Source: Maratus speciosus | Taxonomy: Eukaryota > Arthropoda > Arachnida > Araneae > Salticidae | DNA length: 64,000 nucleotides | Direction: 5' to 3' | NCBI GenBank assembly: GCA_963932465.1 | Contig: OZ010792.1 | Location: 20,105,701-20,169,700, forward strand | In this document: piece after piece, positions 22,520 through 33,390 of the stretch | Layout of the letters: every line of letters begins with the position of its first letter | Position numbering within the stretch: position 1 is the stretch's first letter | Program-made: the position numbers and the translations under genes | The notes under the pieces: model-generated | Databases searched by the model: none | Told to the model about the DNA's origin: nothing | Seen by the model: the letters and a program-made list of their open reading frames with translations, nothing else

Positions 22520-23275
22520 ATCATGTCAAGCAAAATAACGCCATTTTGGCGCAAATTAGGTACCCCGGTGCGTATATGACATCTGTACTCAATATATTTC
22601 TTTTTGTTTCGTTTAAAGAAAAAAAGAAAGAAGTGAAAGCCATTAATTTTAAATATTTCAGTTTTAAATGAAAGTTCTGTATTTTAAATAAAATAAATGA
22701 AAGGATTATATTTTAAACGAAATGAATGAAATAAAAAATGCGACGGGAAAAATATTTGGCGATTTATCACCTGCGTCCCGCAAACATAAAAATACCGAGT
22801 TCTTGATTTCTCTATCAGAATCTTCTGATTTGGCGAAAGATTGTTCAAGTAAATTGAGTTATGAAAAAAAGTAACATGATACGGTTCTTAGCATACATTT
22901 AAGGGAAACTAAACTGGTCGCCAAATTAGTTTAAAATAGTAACCTTTTCTAAAATGAAAGAAAAATATATATTATGATTAAAATTTGAGTTGCCATCATT
23001 AGAGAAAAGTGTTTAAAATTAGAAAAAAAATTAATATCTCGAAAACTAATTCAAATTTTGATCTTGTAATACACGTTTTGAAATCTGCTTATTAATATGG
23101 ATTCTTGTTGTTAATTTCACCGCATAATATTCCATTTTTTTAGGAGAAATCGCCATGAAGCATAATCAGTCGTTTAAACAGTCGTTTCCTAAAATCGTTT
23201 CATAAATTCGTTACATTTCAGTCGTTTCATGATATCCGTTTCATAAATTCGTTTCATTAGGATTTTATATATATA
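22520..23275 (+). repeat. Dispersed repeat blocks (paralogues at 41.76, 49.6 and 58.2 kb)
   Basis: ACGCCATTTTGG.G..AATTAGGTACCC at 22540 recurs at 41771. The AAATGAA/TTTTAAAT-rich block and TTATCACCTGCG at 22620-22780 recur at 49630-49780. Sequence from GTTGCCATCATTAGAGAAA to CGTTTCATTAGGATTTTATATATA at 22990-23275 recurs at 58190-58720, ending in several tandem CGTTTCATAAATT units. Non-coding. Confidence 0.65.
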
Positions 23276-24325
23276 GGGTAGAAATATTTCATTTTATAAA
23301 TATGTTATAAATAATGAAATTATTTTTATTACTAAAACTGTTGTTATGTATGCTGTCTAAGTTGAATAAACTTTCGGAAAATCTTCTAAAAAGGAATGGG
23401 TTTCCAATCAATGGATAGGGATACTCATCCACAAAACCAGGCTGTAACCAGCCACGTACCCAGGCAGTATAGAAGCAAAGTACAGCAATAGGAAAAAATA
23501 GTATACTCCAAGTAACTCTGCAGCAAATCATCTTATAAAAATGTGACTGGAAGGAATCAATCAGTAATATTATCTGCTGATTACTGATTTACTTAAATTT
23601 TTCTTAGGGTGTCATGTAATATTAAAATTGTAACAAACTTTTAAAATTTCAATAGCATACACCAAATTTTGACATCATATTTGGATTATTCCGTAAATAT
23701 AACCTTCGTATAGTAAATGAGAAGCCATTATGTCAAGTAGTTTATGAATAATGCAGGTTTAAATTTTGATACTCCTAACGTTAAATTCGTTTTTAATCGC
23801 TGCAAAACGCATTGCAATGAAGTAGTTTTTTAAGCATAACTCATAAACTACTTGAAGGAATGTGATATAGCTTTCGATTTTGTATATCTGATGCTTCTAG
23901 AAATCGAATTCTGTTTCAAAAAATGATGGGTTTCATTACACATTTCTTTCTAATATGAACTTCAAACTATACATTATTTGAATAAGTATAGCATTAATAA
24001 AAAGACGGCATTACTAATCAAACTGTATGAGTCACCTTTGAAGACCTGGGTGGCAGAAAATGTTATGTAACAAAAATTAGAATTCGAGAAAATTCACGTG
24101 AAAGATTTTGTTGTTATTTCGTTATTTATTTAATTCCTTCTTAGTACCATATGTTTGAATGTTAATAGGGGATACTAAACTCTCCTAGAAAAGAATATTA
24201 ACATTTAATTATTAAATATTAGAAATTATTTTCACCATTTAAATTACTAAATATAAAAATATTAAATATTAAAAGACATTGTCTTATATTTTCAATACTA
24301 AGTGGAATTTTAGTACAGGGCTATT
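23276..24325. other. No gene seen; one short inverted repeat
   Basis: TCAAGTAGTTTATGA at about 23737 is inverted as TCATAAACTACTTGA at about 23847, possibly a decayed MITE. The 80-codon minus-strand frame at 23289-23531 is unrecognised. Confidence 0.4.
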
Positions 24326-24856
24326 ACAAATGATGGACCCAATTTAAAGAAATCATATTTTCGAAACTACTGCACATATTACAATAAGTGATGCATGAAT
24401 TTAAAGAGAAATATACTAAGTTTTTTCAGTTACAAATGTTCGATGTGTGAACCCTTTTGTTACACGGCATACGTTCAATATGTAATCGAGTTCGTTCTAA
24501 ACATTTTGTAGGCATCACTCTCTCAATGGTTCTGAAAGCTTCACAAGTACGTTCTTTAAGTTCTGAACACTTTGTTTTCGGTATTGGTGGTACATAAACA
24601 ATGTCTTTGACAAAGTCAGAAATTAAAGAACGCATTTGTGCATAATTCAGAACCATTGGCAGAGTGATGCTACAAAATGTTTGGGACGAACTGGATTACA
24701 GATTGGACGTATGCCATGTAACAAGAGGGTCACACATCGAACATTTGTAACTGAAAAAAACTTCTCTTTAAATTCATGTATCACTTATTAGTAGCACTTA
24801 TCAGTGCAGTAGTTTCGAAAATATGATTTTTTTTTTTAATCGGGATCATCATTTGT
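24326..24856. mobile_element. Palindromic element made of two inverted transposase 3' ends
   Basis: Arms at about 24326-24570 and 24606-24856 are inverted copies with ends ACAAATGATG. Each arm carries a terminal repeat plus the last ~45 codons of a transposase. On the + strand, codons 24667-24750 encode W-D-E-L-D-Y-R-L-D-V-C and T-R-G-S-H-I-E-H-L before TAA; this resembles the C-terminal tail that I associate with Tc1/mariner-like or HTH transposases in arthropods. On the - strand the same region survives frameshifted (the 24426-24656 open frame). The left terminus may start a little further out, at TACAGGGC (24313). Confidence 0.75.
24667..24750 (+). pseudogene. Transposase C-terminal fragment
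   Basis: 28 codons ending in TAA at 24748-24750 within the right arm of the palindrome. The frame upstream is interrupted by a TAA at about 24637-24639, with coding-like sequence (K-E-R-I-C-A and F-R-T-I-G-R) on both sides of it. It is a relic without the catalytic core; the superfamily assignment rests only on the tail motif ending H-I-E-H-L. Confidence 0.55.
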
Positions 24857-26392
24857 ATCATTTGTATCATTGTCATAGCATGTTCTTCAACTAAGCTCTT
24901 CGTTTGTATACTATGATTTGCGGGAACGTTAAATTGTGAGGGGAAGCCTCGGAGTAATATCTTTTTTGACCACCAGTATATTTTTAATTATTTTCGTGGT
25001 ACAGAACTGCAACAAGTGGAAGAAAAAGCTCATCATGAAGCACGTTTAAACTATATTTGCAAGATAAATATAAAACGAACACTTTCGTAAGGAAATAGAG
25101 GTTGTCAAAATTTTTTTTGACAACCTCATATTACCTGTTTTAAACCGTGAGAACGCGCGAATACCCAGGTAATGAATGGTTTTTACTTTGTCACCAATAA
25201 ATACAAATAATAATCGTCACTTTATTTAGCCGGAGATCAATTTTGCGATAAAAGAAGTGAAGATTACTTTTAAAAAGATAGTGGTGACAATTGTAAAAAC
25301 CGTATGCACTCTAACCGTACGCGGTCTATCAGGCCCGGCGCGCGTCCTCTCGGGTTAAAAGTTACCCTTTGAGACCTGGGGCACGGGTATACTTATTTCC
25401 ACGACTATAGATTAGACTTTCAATAAAATGTATATCAGCTTCCACGTAAGTAATTCAACGGAAAATCAAATTCGTTTAAGTAACATTAAGTAAAAATAAG
25501 CATATGATTCGATATTCAAACATTCTGCATTAATATAGTAATACTTTTGTATTACAATTAATTACTTTAATTATCGAAAAATATATTTGCGTTGTATAGA
25601 GCGAAGCTCCAAATACGCGCTTTTTGTGCAATTCGAATAGTCAGAATTCTGGATAATTAGGATCAATCATCAAGAAACAGATATTAATGTATAATAGATA
25701 AAAATCTTTGCTGGGAAAAACTCTTTAAAATCTCTCTTCTTTAATTAAAATGTAGATCTAATATACTTTGCAGAAAAGATCAATTTAACTACAAATAATA
25801 ATAATAAAGGTATTAATAAATATACAGTACAGCACTTAGATAAATTGGAGGGGTTTGGCGAACATGTCCAATAAGGCTAATTGTTTTCCCGCAAATATAT
25901 ACTGAATGTATGATTGAATTTTCCCGATTATTTTTCCGCCTCACTCCTGTCACATCTGTTAATAATATTCTACACTACGTGCTTTTAATTCTAGTTACAA
26001 ATTATAACATACAAGTGAATTCTTTGCATATTTTCTTAGCATATAGGAAAAGAGAAAGACAGTATCTCCGAAACTGGTAGAATGCTGTGTAAAATAAAAA
26101 AAAAACATAAAGTACTTTTTAAAATCTTGATCTACTTTCGCGTGTAAGTAAGGCTTTTTTATACTTTTATTTTTTTCTGAACTACCTTTGACAATTCCTT
26201 TAATAAGCCTACAAAATCTTTATTAATGAACGTATGATTCTGCTTTCTAGCTCACAGGCTATCAAAGCCTGTGTGGCCGACGGTTCTGTATGTATTTGTT
26301 TCTACGTATGTACGTAACGCGATAATTCTTGATAGAAACATCCGATTTGCTTCAATTTTTTTTTTCTAGATTCATTCTGATAAGGCACTTCT
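24857..26392. other. No gene seen
   Basis: Mostly AT-rich with one GC-rich patch at 25300-25390 (GGCCCGGCGCGCGTCCTC) that is out of character with its surroundings but has no identifiable function. Confidence 0.45.
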
Positions 26393-27040
26393 CTGATTAG
26401 TTTTGGGGGTTCATTGGTTAAATATAAAGGGGGGAAAGGTGGGCATCCCCCCCCTTAATTTAGATGAATGGTGTTTTTCATGCAGAATTATTCAATTTGC
26501 TCCAAATTTGGTATACCGGATTATTATGTTAATGAATTTCCCTGATTAGATTTGGAGGTTCATTAGTTAAGTACAAAGGGCTGCTAGTTTCCCTTAATTT
26601 AGATAAATGGGTTTTTCATGCAGAATTATTCGATTTGCTTCAAATTTGATATACCATTTCATTATGTTAAGGAGTGCCTTGATTAGATTTGGAGGTTCAT
26701 TGGTTAAGTATAGAAGGAATAAAGGGGACATGTTCCCTCCCTTTAATTTAGATAAATGGGTTTGTATGCAAAATTATTCAATTTACATTAATTTTTTTTC
26801 TAGGTTCATTCTAATAAGGAGCTTTCCCGATTAGATTTGAAGGTTTATTGGTTAAGCATAAAAGGGGAAATGGGGAAGCTAATACACCCCCTTAATTTAG
26901 CGAAATAATTTTTTCATGCAGAATTATCCGATTTGCTTCAAATTTGGTATACCTGTTTATTATGTTAAGGGGTTTCCCTGGTTAGATTTGGAGGTTCATT
27001 GGTTAAGTATATAGGGGGGAACGAGATCTAGTCCTCCTTC
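26393..27040 (+). repeat. Tandem repeat, ~138-150-bp period, about five copies
   Basis: Each unit contains GATTAGATTTGGAGGTTCAT, GTTAAGTATAAAGGGG, CCCTTAATTTAGATAAATGG and TTCATGCAGAATTATTC. The last block recurs at about 26477, 26615, 26765 (diverged) and 26913. The open frame at 26607-26834 merely reads the repeat. Confidence 0.8.
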
Positions 27041-27540
27041 ATTTATTTTTTGAGGGTCATTATTATTTGAAATAAGAATATAATATACAATTAGTTTTAA
27101 TATTATGTGACCTCAATGCCATCAGTTAAACTGGACACTTTTCTTTTTATTTTATTAATTAACTATTTAGAATGAATTTGTTTTTAACCGACGTTATTAG
27201 TAGCTGTTACAATATAAATAGGAAAATAGATAGTTTAAAATTGTTTATCCTGCTAAACTTTTCCCTATAAATCATTCAAATAAAGAAAACGTTTAATGTC
27301 CTTTGACAGCCTTTGTAAACTCTGTTTTATATTTTGAAACTGAATCAATGAGCGATAACAGATCCCAGATGAATTTTCTCTAAACCTATTTTGCTGTATA
27401 AAGCGAACATTTAAAAACGTAAGGAACAAGGAATTTCATTACGTTCTCAGGTGATGGATGGCTTTTATTTAAAAGGAGGCTAGCATTTTTATCCGAATCT
27501 ATATTTAGGAATACACTTTTAAGCAATACAGTAAACTGCC
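27041..27540. other. No gene seen
   Basis: AT-rich. The block around 27345-27460 (AACAGATCCCAGATG, then GGTGATGGATGGCTTTTATTT) recurs at about 36720-36840 and 45095-45205, so it belongs to a dispersed repeat. Confidence 0.5.
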
Positions 27541-27925
27541 TACACTGTAAAAAAAAATCTGTAAAGTTTCTAAAATTTTTCTAGGAAATTGGGATCACTA
27601 GAACTTTTTATGTAAGGACAACAAAAATTCATATAACAGGAACACTTTTGCACCGTAAATCAAAAAATCTGTAAGATTACAAAGAATTTTTTAGGAAACC
27701 TGGATGCCTAGAACTTTTTATGTAACTGCAACCCGGGTTACAGATAAAATTTTAGTAAGATTAATTTTTAGTAAGATTAATTTAAGTGTAATTTTGACAG
27801 ATTCACTTGTAAAGCTACAGAAATATGTAGCTTTACAAAAAAATAGTTTTGGAGATTTACATCTTTTTTTGCAAAGTGTACAGATAAAATTTTAGTAAGC
27901 ATGTAATTTTACATCTGTAGAATTA

Positions 27926-27965
<40 letters not shown>

Positions 27966-27970
27966 GTGTA
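27541..27970. mobile_element. MITE of the CACTGTAAAAA type
   Basis: TACACTGTAAAAAAAAATC opens the element, and a long T tract followed by ATAGTGTA closes it in inverted orientation; TA lies at both outer edges. Inside are near-repeats of TGTAAGATTACAAAGAATTTT, GGATGCCTAGAACTTTTTATG and CAGATAAAATTTTAGTAAG. The same internal units occur at 30560-30950. The open frame at 27704-27895 is not credible. Confidence 0.7.
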
Positions 27971-28938
27971 TGACGACGGTGAAGGGATCCCCTTACAGAC
28001 AGTACCCTTAAAAGTACCCTTACAAACAGAATATAGTTGTAGACAGTACCAAATTTAACTCGATGATACACTCTCAAAACAATCCGTGAATTAAACGAAT
28101 TTTTACGTTGATTATTATTTCATTAAAACACGAAAATATTCGCTTTGATTTTCCAACTCCCCAGCCCCTCAAAAACAAAAATCAAAATCAAAAATCTAGC
28201 TTAAAAATTCCATAAAATTTCCCAAATTTTAAACTGCATTTTCTTAAAATCACAAGGGTGTTCCGCCAATTGTGCTGTGGAATGGCTTTTCATATTAGAA
28301 ACGGAATTTTTACGTATTCGTCATTTTTATCGAAACACAAAAAACGCTCAAAATTCCTTGAAATTTTCCGGTCAAGATATGTAAATTTCTGCAAATAACA
28401 GAGAATACATCACAGAGGGGTTTTGACAACCTTCTGCCTGCATTTTTTACGTTTTTTGTCGAAATTTCTTTAGAGTGTATAAGTAACATATAAATATTGT
28501 AGTAATCGAGAGGTAATCCGATGTTTTGCACTTAAATTGCATTATTGGTTTTATTATTATTATTATTATTTAGGAAGGAGAAGGTAAAATTTTATGCATC
28601 ATGTAAAATTGATAATGTTAAAATAGACAACTTAGACTTACGCGCTAAAGAAGTATCGCTTGGCGCCTTTGGGACCTAACCTGATGTTGCAGAACATTTT
28701 CAACAATAACAATAAGAGATCGCCGGAATCATACGAATAACCATGCTCCTACAAACCCCGGACGCCAGGTCGCCCGGGCGACTAAAAAATTCCTCTTGGC
28801 GACTAATTTTTTAACCTACTTATTAATTAATTTTTTTTTCTTTAACCAAAAAAAAAAAAAATCTATCTGCGAAAATATTTATTTTGAATAGCACGATTAT
28901 ACACCATACCGCCTCAACAACTCTCCCTAATTTTTCAG
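27971..28938. other. No gene seen
   Basis: AT-rich. At 28750-28810 a short block (CGCCCGGGCGACTAAAAAATT, CTTGGCGACTAA) is GC-rich and repetitive. A similar GGCGCCTAAGAATTTT phrase lies near 29448. Confidence 0.4.
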
Positions 28939-29211
28939 AAATCAGAGTTTTCGTTAAACCCAACTAAAGTGCATGTTGAAAGAGCACTGCTTAGATTAGA
29001 AAACCTTAAAAATACTCCAGCAGAAAATGAAAAAAAAAATGATGTTTCATTAAAAGGAATGTACCAAAATGTGCAGTTGTCAGATAACTCACAAAAAATG
29101 ACAAATGGACAAATGGTATTTCAAATAAAAATCTCAAAGGCATTGTTAATTTATGTATATAATTTCTTATTGGGAATTAAAGTTAGGATATTAATTTGTC
29201 TTCTGTTTTAA
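28939..29211 (+). other. Possible orphan exon or transposon-derived coding fragment
   Basis: After a good-looking splice acceptor (CCCTAATTTTTCAG ending at 28938) a frame stays open to TAA at 29209-29211. The first ~59 residues (S-L-N-P-T-K-V-H-V-E-R-A-L-L-R-L-E-N-L and following, to about 29115) look like real protein, with an amphipathic Leu/Glu/Arg segment. The last ~20 residues are hydrophobic and chance-like, beginning just after a weak GT donor candidate (29116). There is no ATG; GTG at 28969 was only the nominal start. I do not recognise the family. Confidence 0.25.
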
Positions 29212-30220
29212 TGTATAATTTCATAATTTGTTTCTATTTAAATTGTACAATTTAAAAGTGGTATTATCTTAAAATTTTTGCTCAGTTTGATTTTTTTATT
29301 GAATAGTTAACTTGTTCACTGCAAAATGACACATAGATCACTCAAAAATAGCCGAATACGATTATTAGTAGCCAGTGTTCCACTTTTCAGTCAATGCGTT
29401 AATGTCGGAGAAATGATTCTTCAAGCTGGCTCATAAGAATTTTTCCTGGCGCCTAAGAATTTTCAACTTTTGTCAGTCACTGCAAGTAACATTTAACTTT
29501 AGAAATTTGTCCCTTATCCAGAATGACAGACAAACTCGTCAATATACACTAAATTATTCCTCATTTTTTAACAAATAATTTCCGTACTCCTAGAAAACAT
29601 GTTTTATCCGTGAATTCTCCCCGAACGTCTAAAAAAAGAGGGAGAAATTCCGTTCATTCCTAGCACGCATGCGTATTGGGTCTATTAATAATAAATCCGA
29701 ATTTATTTTTTAAATGAAAAATGAAAAAATCTAAAAATTAAGATTTCTAATTTAATTAAAAAAGACAAAAAAGTTTTCGAATTTCAAAATAAATAACCAT
29801 TACTTTTCTCATGCATTCAAAAGTACTCGCAATTTATTTCTTAAAGTTGAATAAAGTTAAATAAAATTGAATTTATAAAGTTGTTTATAAATAAATATTC
29901 GCATTTAAAATACACTTTTAAATAACCGATTTAAAAGAAATTTTAATTAAGAAAATTAAATGGAAAAAAAATCGATATTACTCAAAAAAAATCTTATCGA
30001 ATAAAAATATAATATTCGTATTTTACCTCTAGCAATCTGCGTAAAAATATTTAAAATTCATATTTTTTACTATATTAATACTAAAGTATAAAAACCCCAG
30101 CCACAAGCTCATTAAAGACGAAATCTTCCCGAAATTAATTAAAAATTAAAAGCCTTTTAAAGAAATTGATCAAGAGATACCCATCTGAAGCAAGCATATT
30201 TACTTCAAAGCGTCTCGCTG
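29212..30220. other. No gene seen
   Basis: Very AT-rich, low-information sequence without usable frames. Confidence 0.5.
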
Positions 30221-30302
30221 CTGTACAACTATAGCTCAGTGCTATCGTGCTCGTCTCGAAACGCTGAGATATCTGGTTCGAATCCAACGTCCTCGGGTTT
30301 TG
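30221..30302 (+). tRNA. tRNA-like sequence, probably a pseudogene or SINE head
   Basis: TAGCTCAGTGCTATCGTGC (from 30232) resembles a tRNA A box and D arm, and GGTTCGAATCC (30275-30285) is a perfect B box at tRNA spacing. A CTCGAAA segment sits where the anticodon loop should be. The acceptor and T stems do not pair well, so a functional tRNA is unlikely. Confidence 0.4.
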
Positions 30303-30559
30303 CTTTTTCCCAACTTTCTTCAATTGATGGATATTTTACCTCTGTATGGATAAATAAAAAAATGGATATTCGTCAATTCACGGAAATATCCCGGCAGCGC
30401 TACTGCCAGTAGAATTTCCATGAATTGATGAAAGTTTTTTTTTGAGAGTGTAGTCATTTTGATAAAAGCAGACGAATTCCATAGATAAAATCAAACACCA
30501 AAGTAAAACAAATTTGAGATTAAAAATCTATGAATATACGTTTTCTCACATATATTTTA

Positions 30560-30950
30560 CGATAATTACATTGTAAAAGAATCTATTAGGTTACTAAGAG
30601 CTTTCTAGAAAACTGGGATGCCTAGAACTTTTTATCTAACTGCAACAAAAAAAATCATGTAATAGATTCACGTCTACCCTGTAAAAATATTTGTAATGTT
30701 ACTAAGAATTTTCTAGGATACTGGGATGCCTAGAGCCTTTTATGTAACTGCAATAAAAAAAAATCATCTAATTATCTCGGGTTACCGATAAAATTTTAGT
30801 AAGGATACAGATTTCTGTAGCTTTACAAAAACTAGTTTTGTAGATTTACATCTTTTTTTTTACAGTGTACAGATAAAATTTTAGTAAGCTTACAGTTTTG
30901 TAACCGATCTCTGTAATTTTGTAGATTTACATGTTTTTTCACAGTGTAAA
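30560..30950 (+). repeat. Repeat units shared with the 27.5-kb MITE
   Basis: Two or more copies of GGTTACTAAGA..TTTCTAG, GGGATGCCTAGAACTTTTTAT and CAGATAAAATTTTAGTAAG, ending TTTTTTCACAGTGTA. Probably a second, rearranged copy of the CACTGTAAAAA-type element. Confidence 0.6.
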
Positions 30951-31075
30951 AAAGAGCCTGTAGAAATCCCTGCCAGCTCGGCCTGCAGGCGGAGGTAGAT
31001 TTCGAAGTTAAGTACTATGTTCACCAACAAAACTTAAATCAAGATTAGAGATAAACCCAGTTTCTTCACTAAGAA
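30951..31075 (+). repeat. Dispersed repeat (inverted paralogue at 60.48-60.58 kb)
   Basis: AATCCCTGCC..CTCGGC, GGTAGATTTC.AAGTTAAGTACT and AAATCAAGATTAGAGATAAA recur in inverted orientation at 60478-60582. No coding content. Confidence 0.75.
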
Positions 31076-31139
31076 TGAGCTGTAGGGAGCTAAACTTTTT
31101 GTGAAAATTATAATATACAAGAATACACACACGCATGTA

Positions 31140-32750
31140 CAGTGGCGGTCAAAAGCTTCCGGCCAGCATAAAATTTTTGGTTAATTTGTAAGTATACCCA
31201 TATGAAGAGAAATCTCAAAGTGATACTTATACACTTTATTGACACGACAGTTAAGAACTTATTTATGGAATAAAAATTAAATATTAATAAATTTAATTGA
31301 CAAAATTAATTGCAAAAGAAAACGCATGTTCTCAAAAGTTTCCGGCCACGTTGGCAAGTTTGGAAAAAAAGGGTGTCATAAAAGAAAATAACAGCGATCA
31401 ACAACATTTACAATTAGTATTTTGTATTTATACATTCAGCAATATGTACTGCGGCGCAGTAACGTGGCATTGATTCAATGAACGGTTTTAGATTATCAAT
31501 GTTAAATTTTGTCCACGGTTCTGGCAATTTTTGTGAAAATGCTGCTGAATTGGAATATTTATAATTCCACACACGTTTTCAAGTTAGTTTCAAAGATTTT
31601 CTATTATATTCAGATCGGGTGATTGGGCTGTTCATTTCAAAAGCGAAGTTTTTTTGTGCGAAAGCCACTGCTTGACGAGCTTGCATGTATGCTTTTGGTC
31701 GTTATCATGATGACACAAATAGTTGCGACCACAATTTTTCCTCCAGTAAGGCAGCAAATGATCTTGCAAGATATCCTTATGCATTGCACTATTCATCTTG
31801 CCACGGATTTTAAATAACGGACATGCGCATTTTCCAGAAAATGCTCCCCACAGCATAACGTGTCCTCCGCCGTGCTTCATTGTAGGAATAATATATCTAG
31901 AACCTTATCTTTTGTTTTTAGGTCATCGGTTGTAATGATTTTATCACTCACAAAAAGATTGAACGTCGAATCATCTGAAAATAGTACTTTTTTTCCAGTT
32001 TTCAGTTGTCCAGTCTTTGTATTCCTTGGCAAACGCCATTCGGGCCCTGTGAATTTTTTTACTTATGAAATGTTTTTTAACACCGACTGTTCTATAAAGT
32101 TCTACGTCACATAAGCGTCTGGACACTGTAGATAGACTTGTTTCAGCAATAACCATAACACCATAAATCGCTTTTAACTCTATAAATGTCGTGGAATTAC
32201 AGCGGCATTTTTACGCGGGTCATCAACTGCTTTTCTTCGGATAATTCTGTCCACAAGAATAGTCGTTTTCCGGGATCCCCAGACCGTGGCTAGTTCCGAA
32301 GGCCATGACCATCTTTATATATTTTTTTTAAATATCGTTTACAGCAAATTTTCCGATCGACAACTTTGCCGCAATCTCACGAGAGGATTGCCCCTTTAGC
32401 GACAAACAAATCACTCATTTAGGAACAATAAATTGTTAAAATTTTCATTTTTGAATTTCAAATACATTATTCACCTTGATTAATTAACAAACATGGCCAA
32501 AGAAAAAAAAAAAACACTTTAGCGATAGCAAAAACTAATGAATGACGAATGGCCGGAAACTTTTGCACCCGCGAATTTTGAATTCCTCCCCTTTGCATCA
32601 AGTATCTTAAGTAACCAATCGAAATGATCACGTGGTCAGAGGTAATTTGCTTATTCCTAACTTTTGGAGCAATTGAACTTCTTCTTCGCTAAAACGTTCT
32701 GTCAAACAAATCAAAAAAACTAACTGGCCGGAAACTTTTGACCGCCACTG
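31140..32750. mobile_element. Tc1-like transposon with IR/DR ends (1.61 kb)
   Basis: The outer repeats CAGTGGCGGTCAAAAG (31140) and CTTTTGACCGCCACTG (to 32750) are inverted. Each end also has an inner copy of the core TCAAAAGTTTCCGGCCA: at 31332-31348 on the left and inverted at 32550-32565 on the right. The ~200-bp ends with two direct core copies each are the IR/DR arrangement known from Sleeping Beauty and related Tc1-like elements. TA precedes the left end (31138-31139); the right flank is CATA, so one TA has probably mutated. The body holds a minus-strand transposase relic. Confidence 0.92.
31414..32418 (-). pseudogene. Tc1-like transposase, frameshifted
   Basis: Reading leftward from ATG at 32418-32416 to TAA at 31416-31414 gives ~335 codons, normal for this family. 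An N-terminal helix-turn-helix is visible (S-L-K-G-Q-S-S-R-E-I-A-A-K-L-S), then a second DNA-binding part (I-L-V-D-R-I-I-R-R-K-A-V-D-D-P-R-K-N-A). The catalytic domain has F-S-D-D-S-T-F-N (first Asp), H-H-D-N-D-Q-K-H (second Asp) and D-L-N-I-I-E-N-L (catalytic Glu codon 31599-31601). The stop TGA (31590-31592) sits where a conserved Trp follows that motif. At least three frame changes are visible: near the start, in an A7 run near 31990, and near 31890. It cannot make active enzyme; the ends could still be mobilised in trans. The open frames 31632-31880 and 31971-32156 are pieces of it. Confidence 0.9.
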
Positions 32751-32754
32751 CATA

Positions 32755-33351
32755 TGGAATAGGTTTAAAAATGGATACAAAAAATTCAGAGAACCTTAAA
32801 ATGGTTAGGTTAATATTTCCATAGTCGAGTTTTTATCATGTTTTAATACGTTTCGTCAAACTCACATGACGTTACATATTCACCTGCTGAGGTCCATTAT
32901 ATTTCCAATATGGCGCAATATACATATTTTTTTAATTCGTCAAACTATTTATTTTATTCTGAGTTTTCATGCGGAAATCTTGCTCTAGAAATCTTATGAC
33001 GTATTTATAAATTTGTTTTCAATTTGTCAAACTATTTATTTAATTTTTCACGTGAAAACCTTGCAATAGAAAAGTAATTGCTGTGTGAAAATTTTATTGT
33101 TTTTTTTAAATGTTGGCAACTGCTTTAACGAAAAATGTTTATTTTTTCCTGTCATTGTTGTGTAAGAGCTGGTTTATTAGAATCATCTTAAGACAGTATT
33201 CAAAAATTTGAAACCTTCCCATTTCCACCCCCTTGAGCCGATTTCCCCCATTTTCAATCCCCGACGAGATATTAGCCATATCAAAGTTGTTGGCGAGTTT
33301 GAAGACGATACGTGTATAATTGCGACTTTTATCGTGCGGACAAAATTTAGT
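32755..33351. other. No gene seen; diverged dispersed repeat
   Basis: 33060-33150 (TTGCAATAGAAA.GTAATTG.TGTG through GGCAACTGCT.TAACGAAAA) matches 8670-8755. The overlapping short frames at 33139-33405 lie on a degenerate repeat and are not genes. Confidence 0.5.
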
Positions 33352-33357
33352 ACATAC

Positions 33358-33390
<33 letters not shown>
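33352..33390. repeat. (CATA)n/(TA)n microsatellite
   Basis: Alternating CATA then pure TA repeats. The mariner element that follows is inserted in this tract, which continues (TATATATA) after its right end at 34443. Confidence 0.95.

Noticed and set aside
30135..30323. 62-codon minus-strand frame
   Set aside because: It reads through the tRNA-like sequence in antisense.
31971..32156. Independent 61-codon gene
   Set aside because: It is one frame segment of the broken Tc1 transposase.
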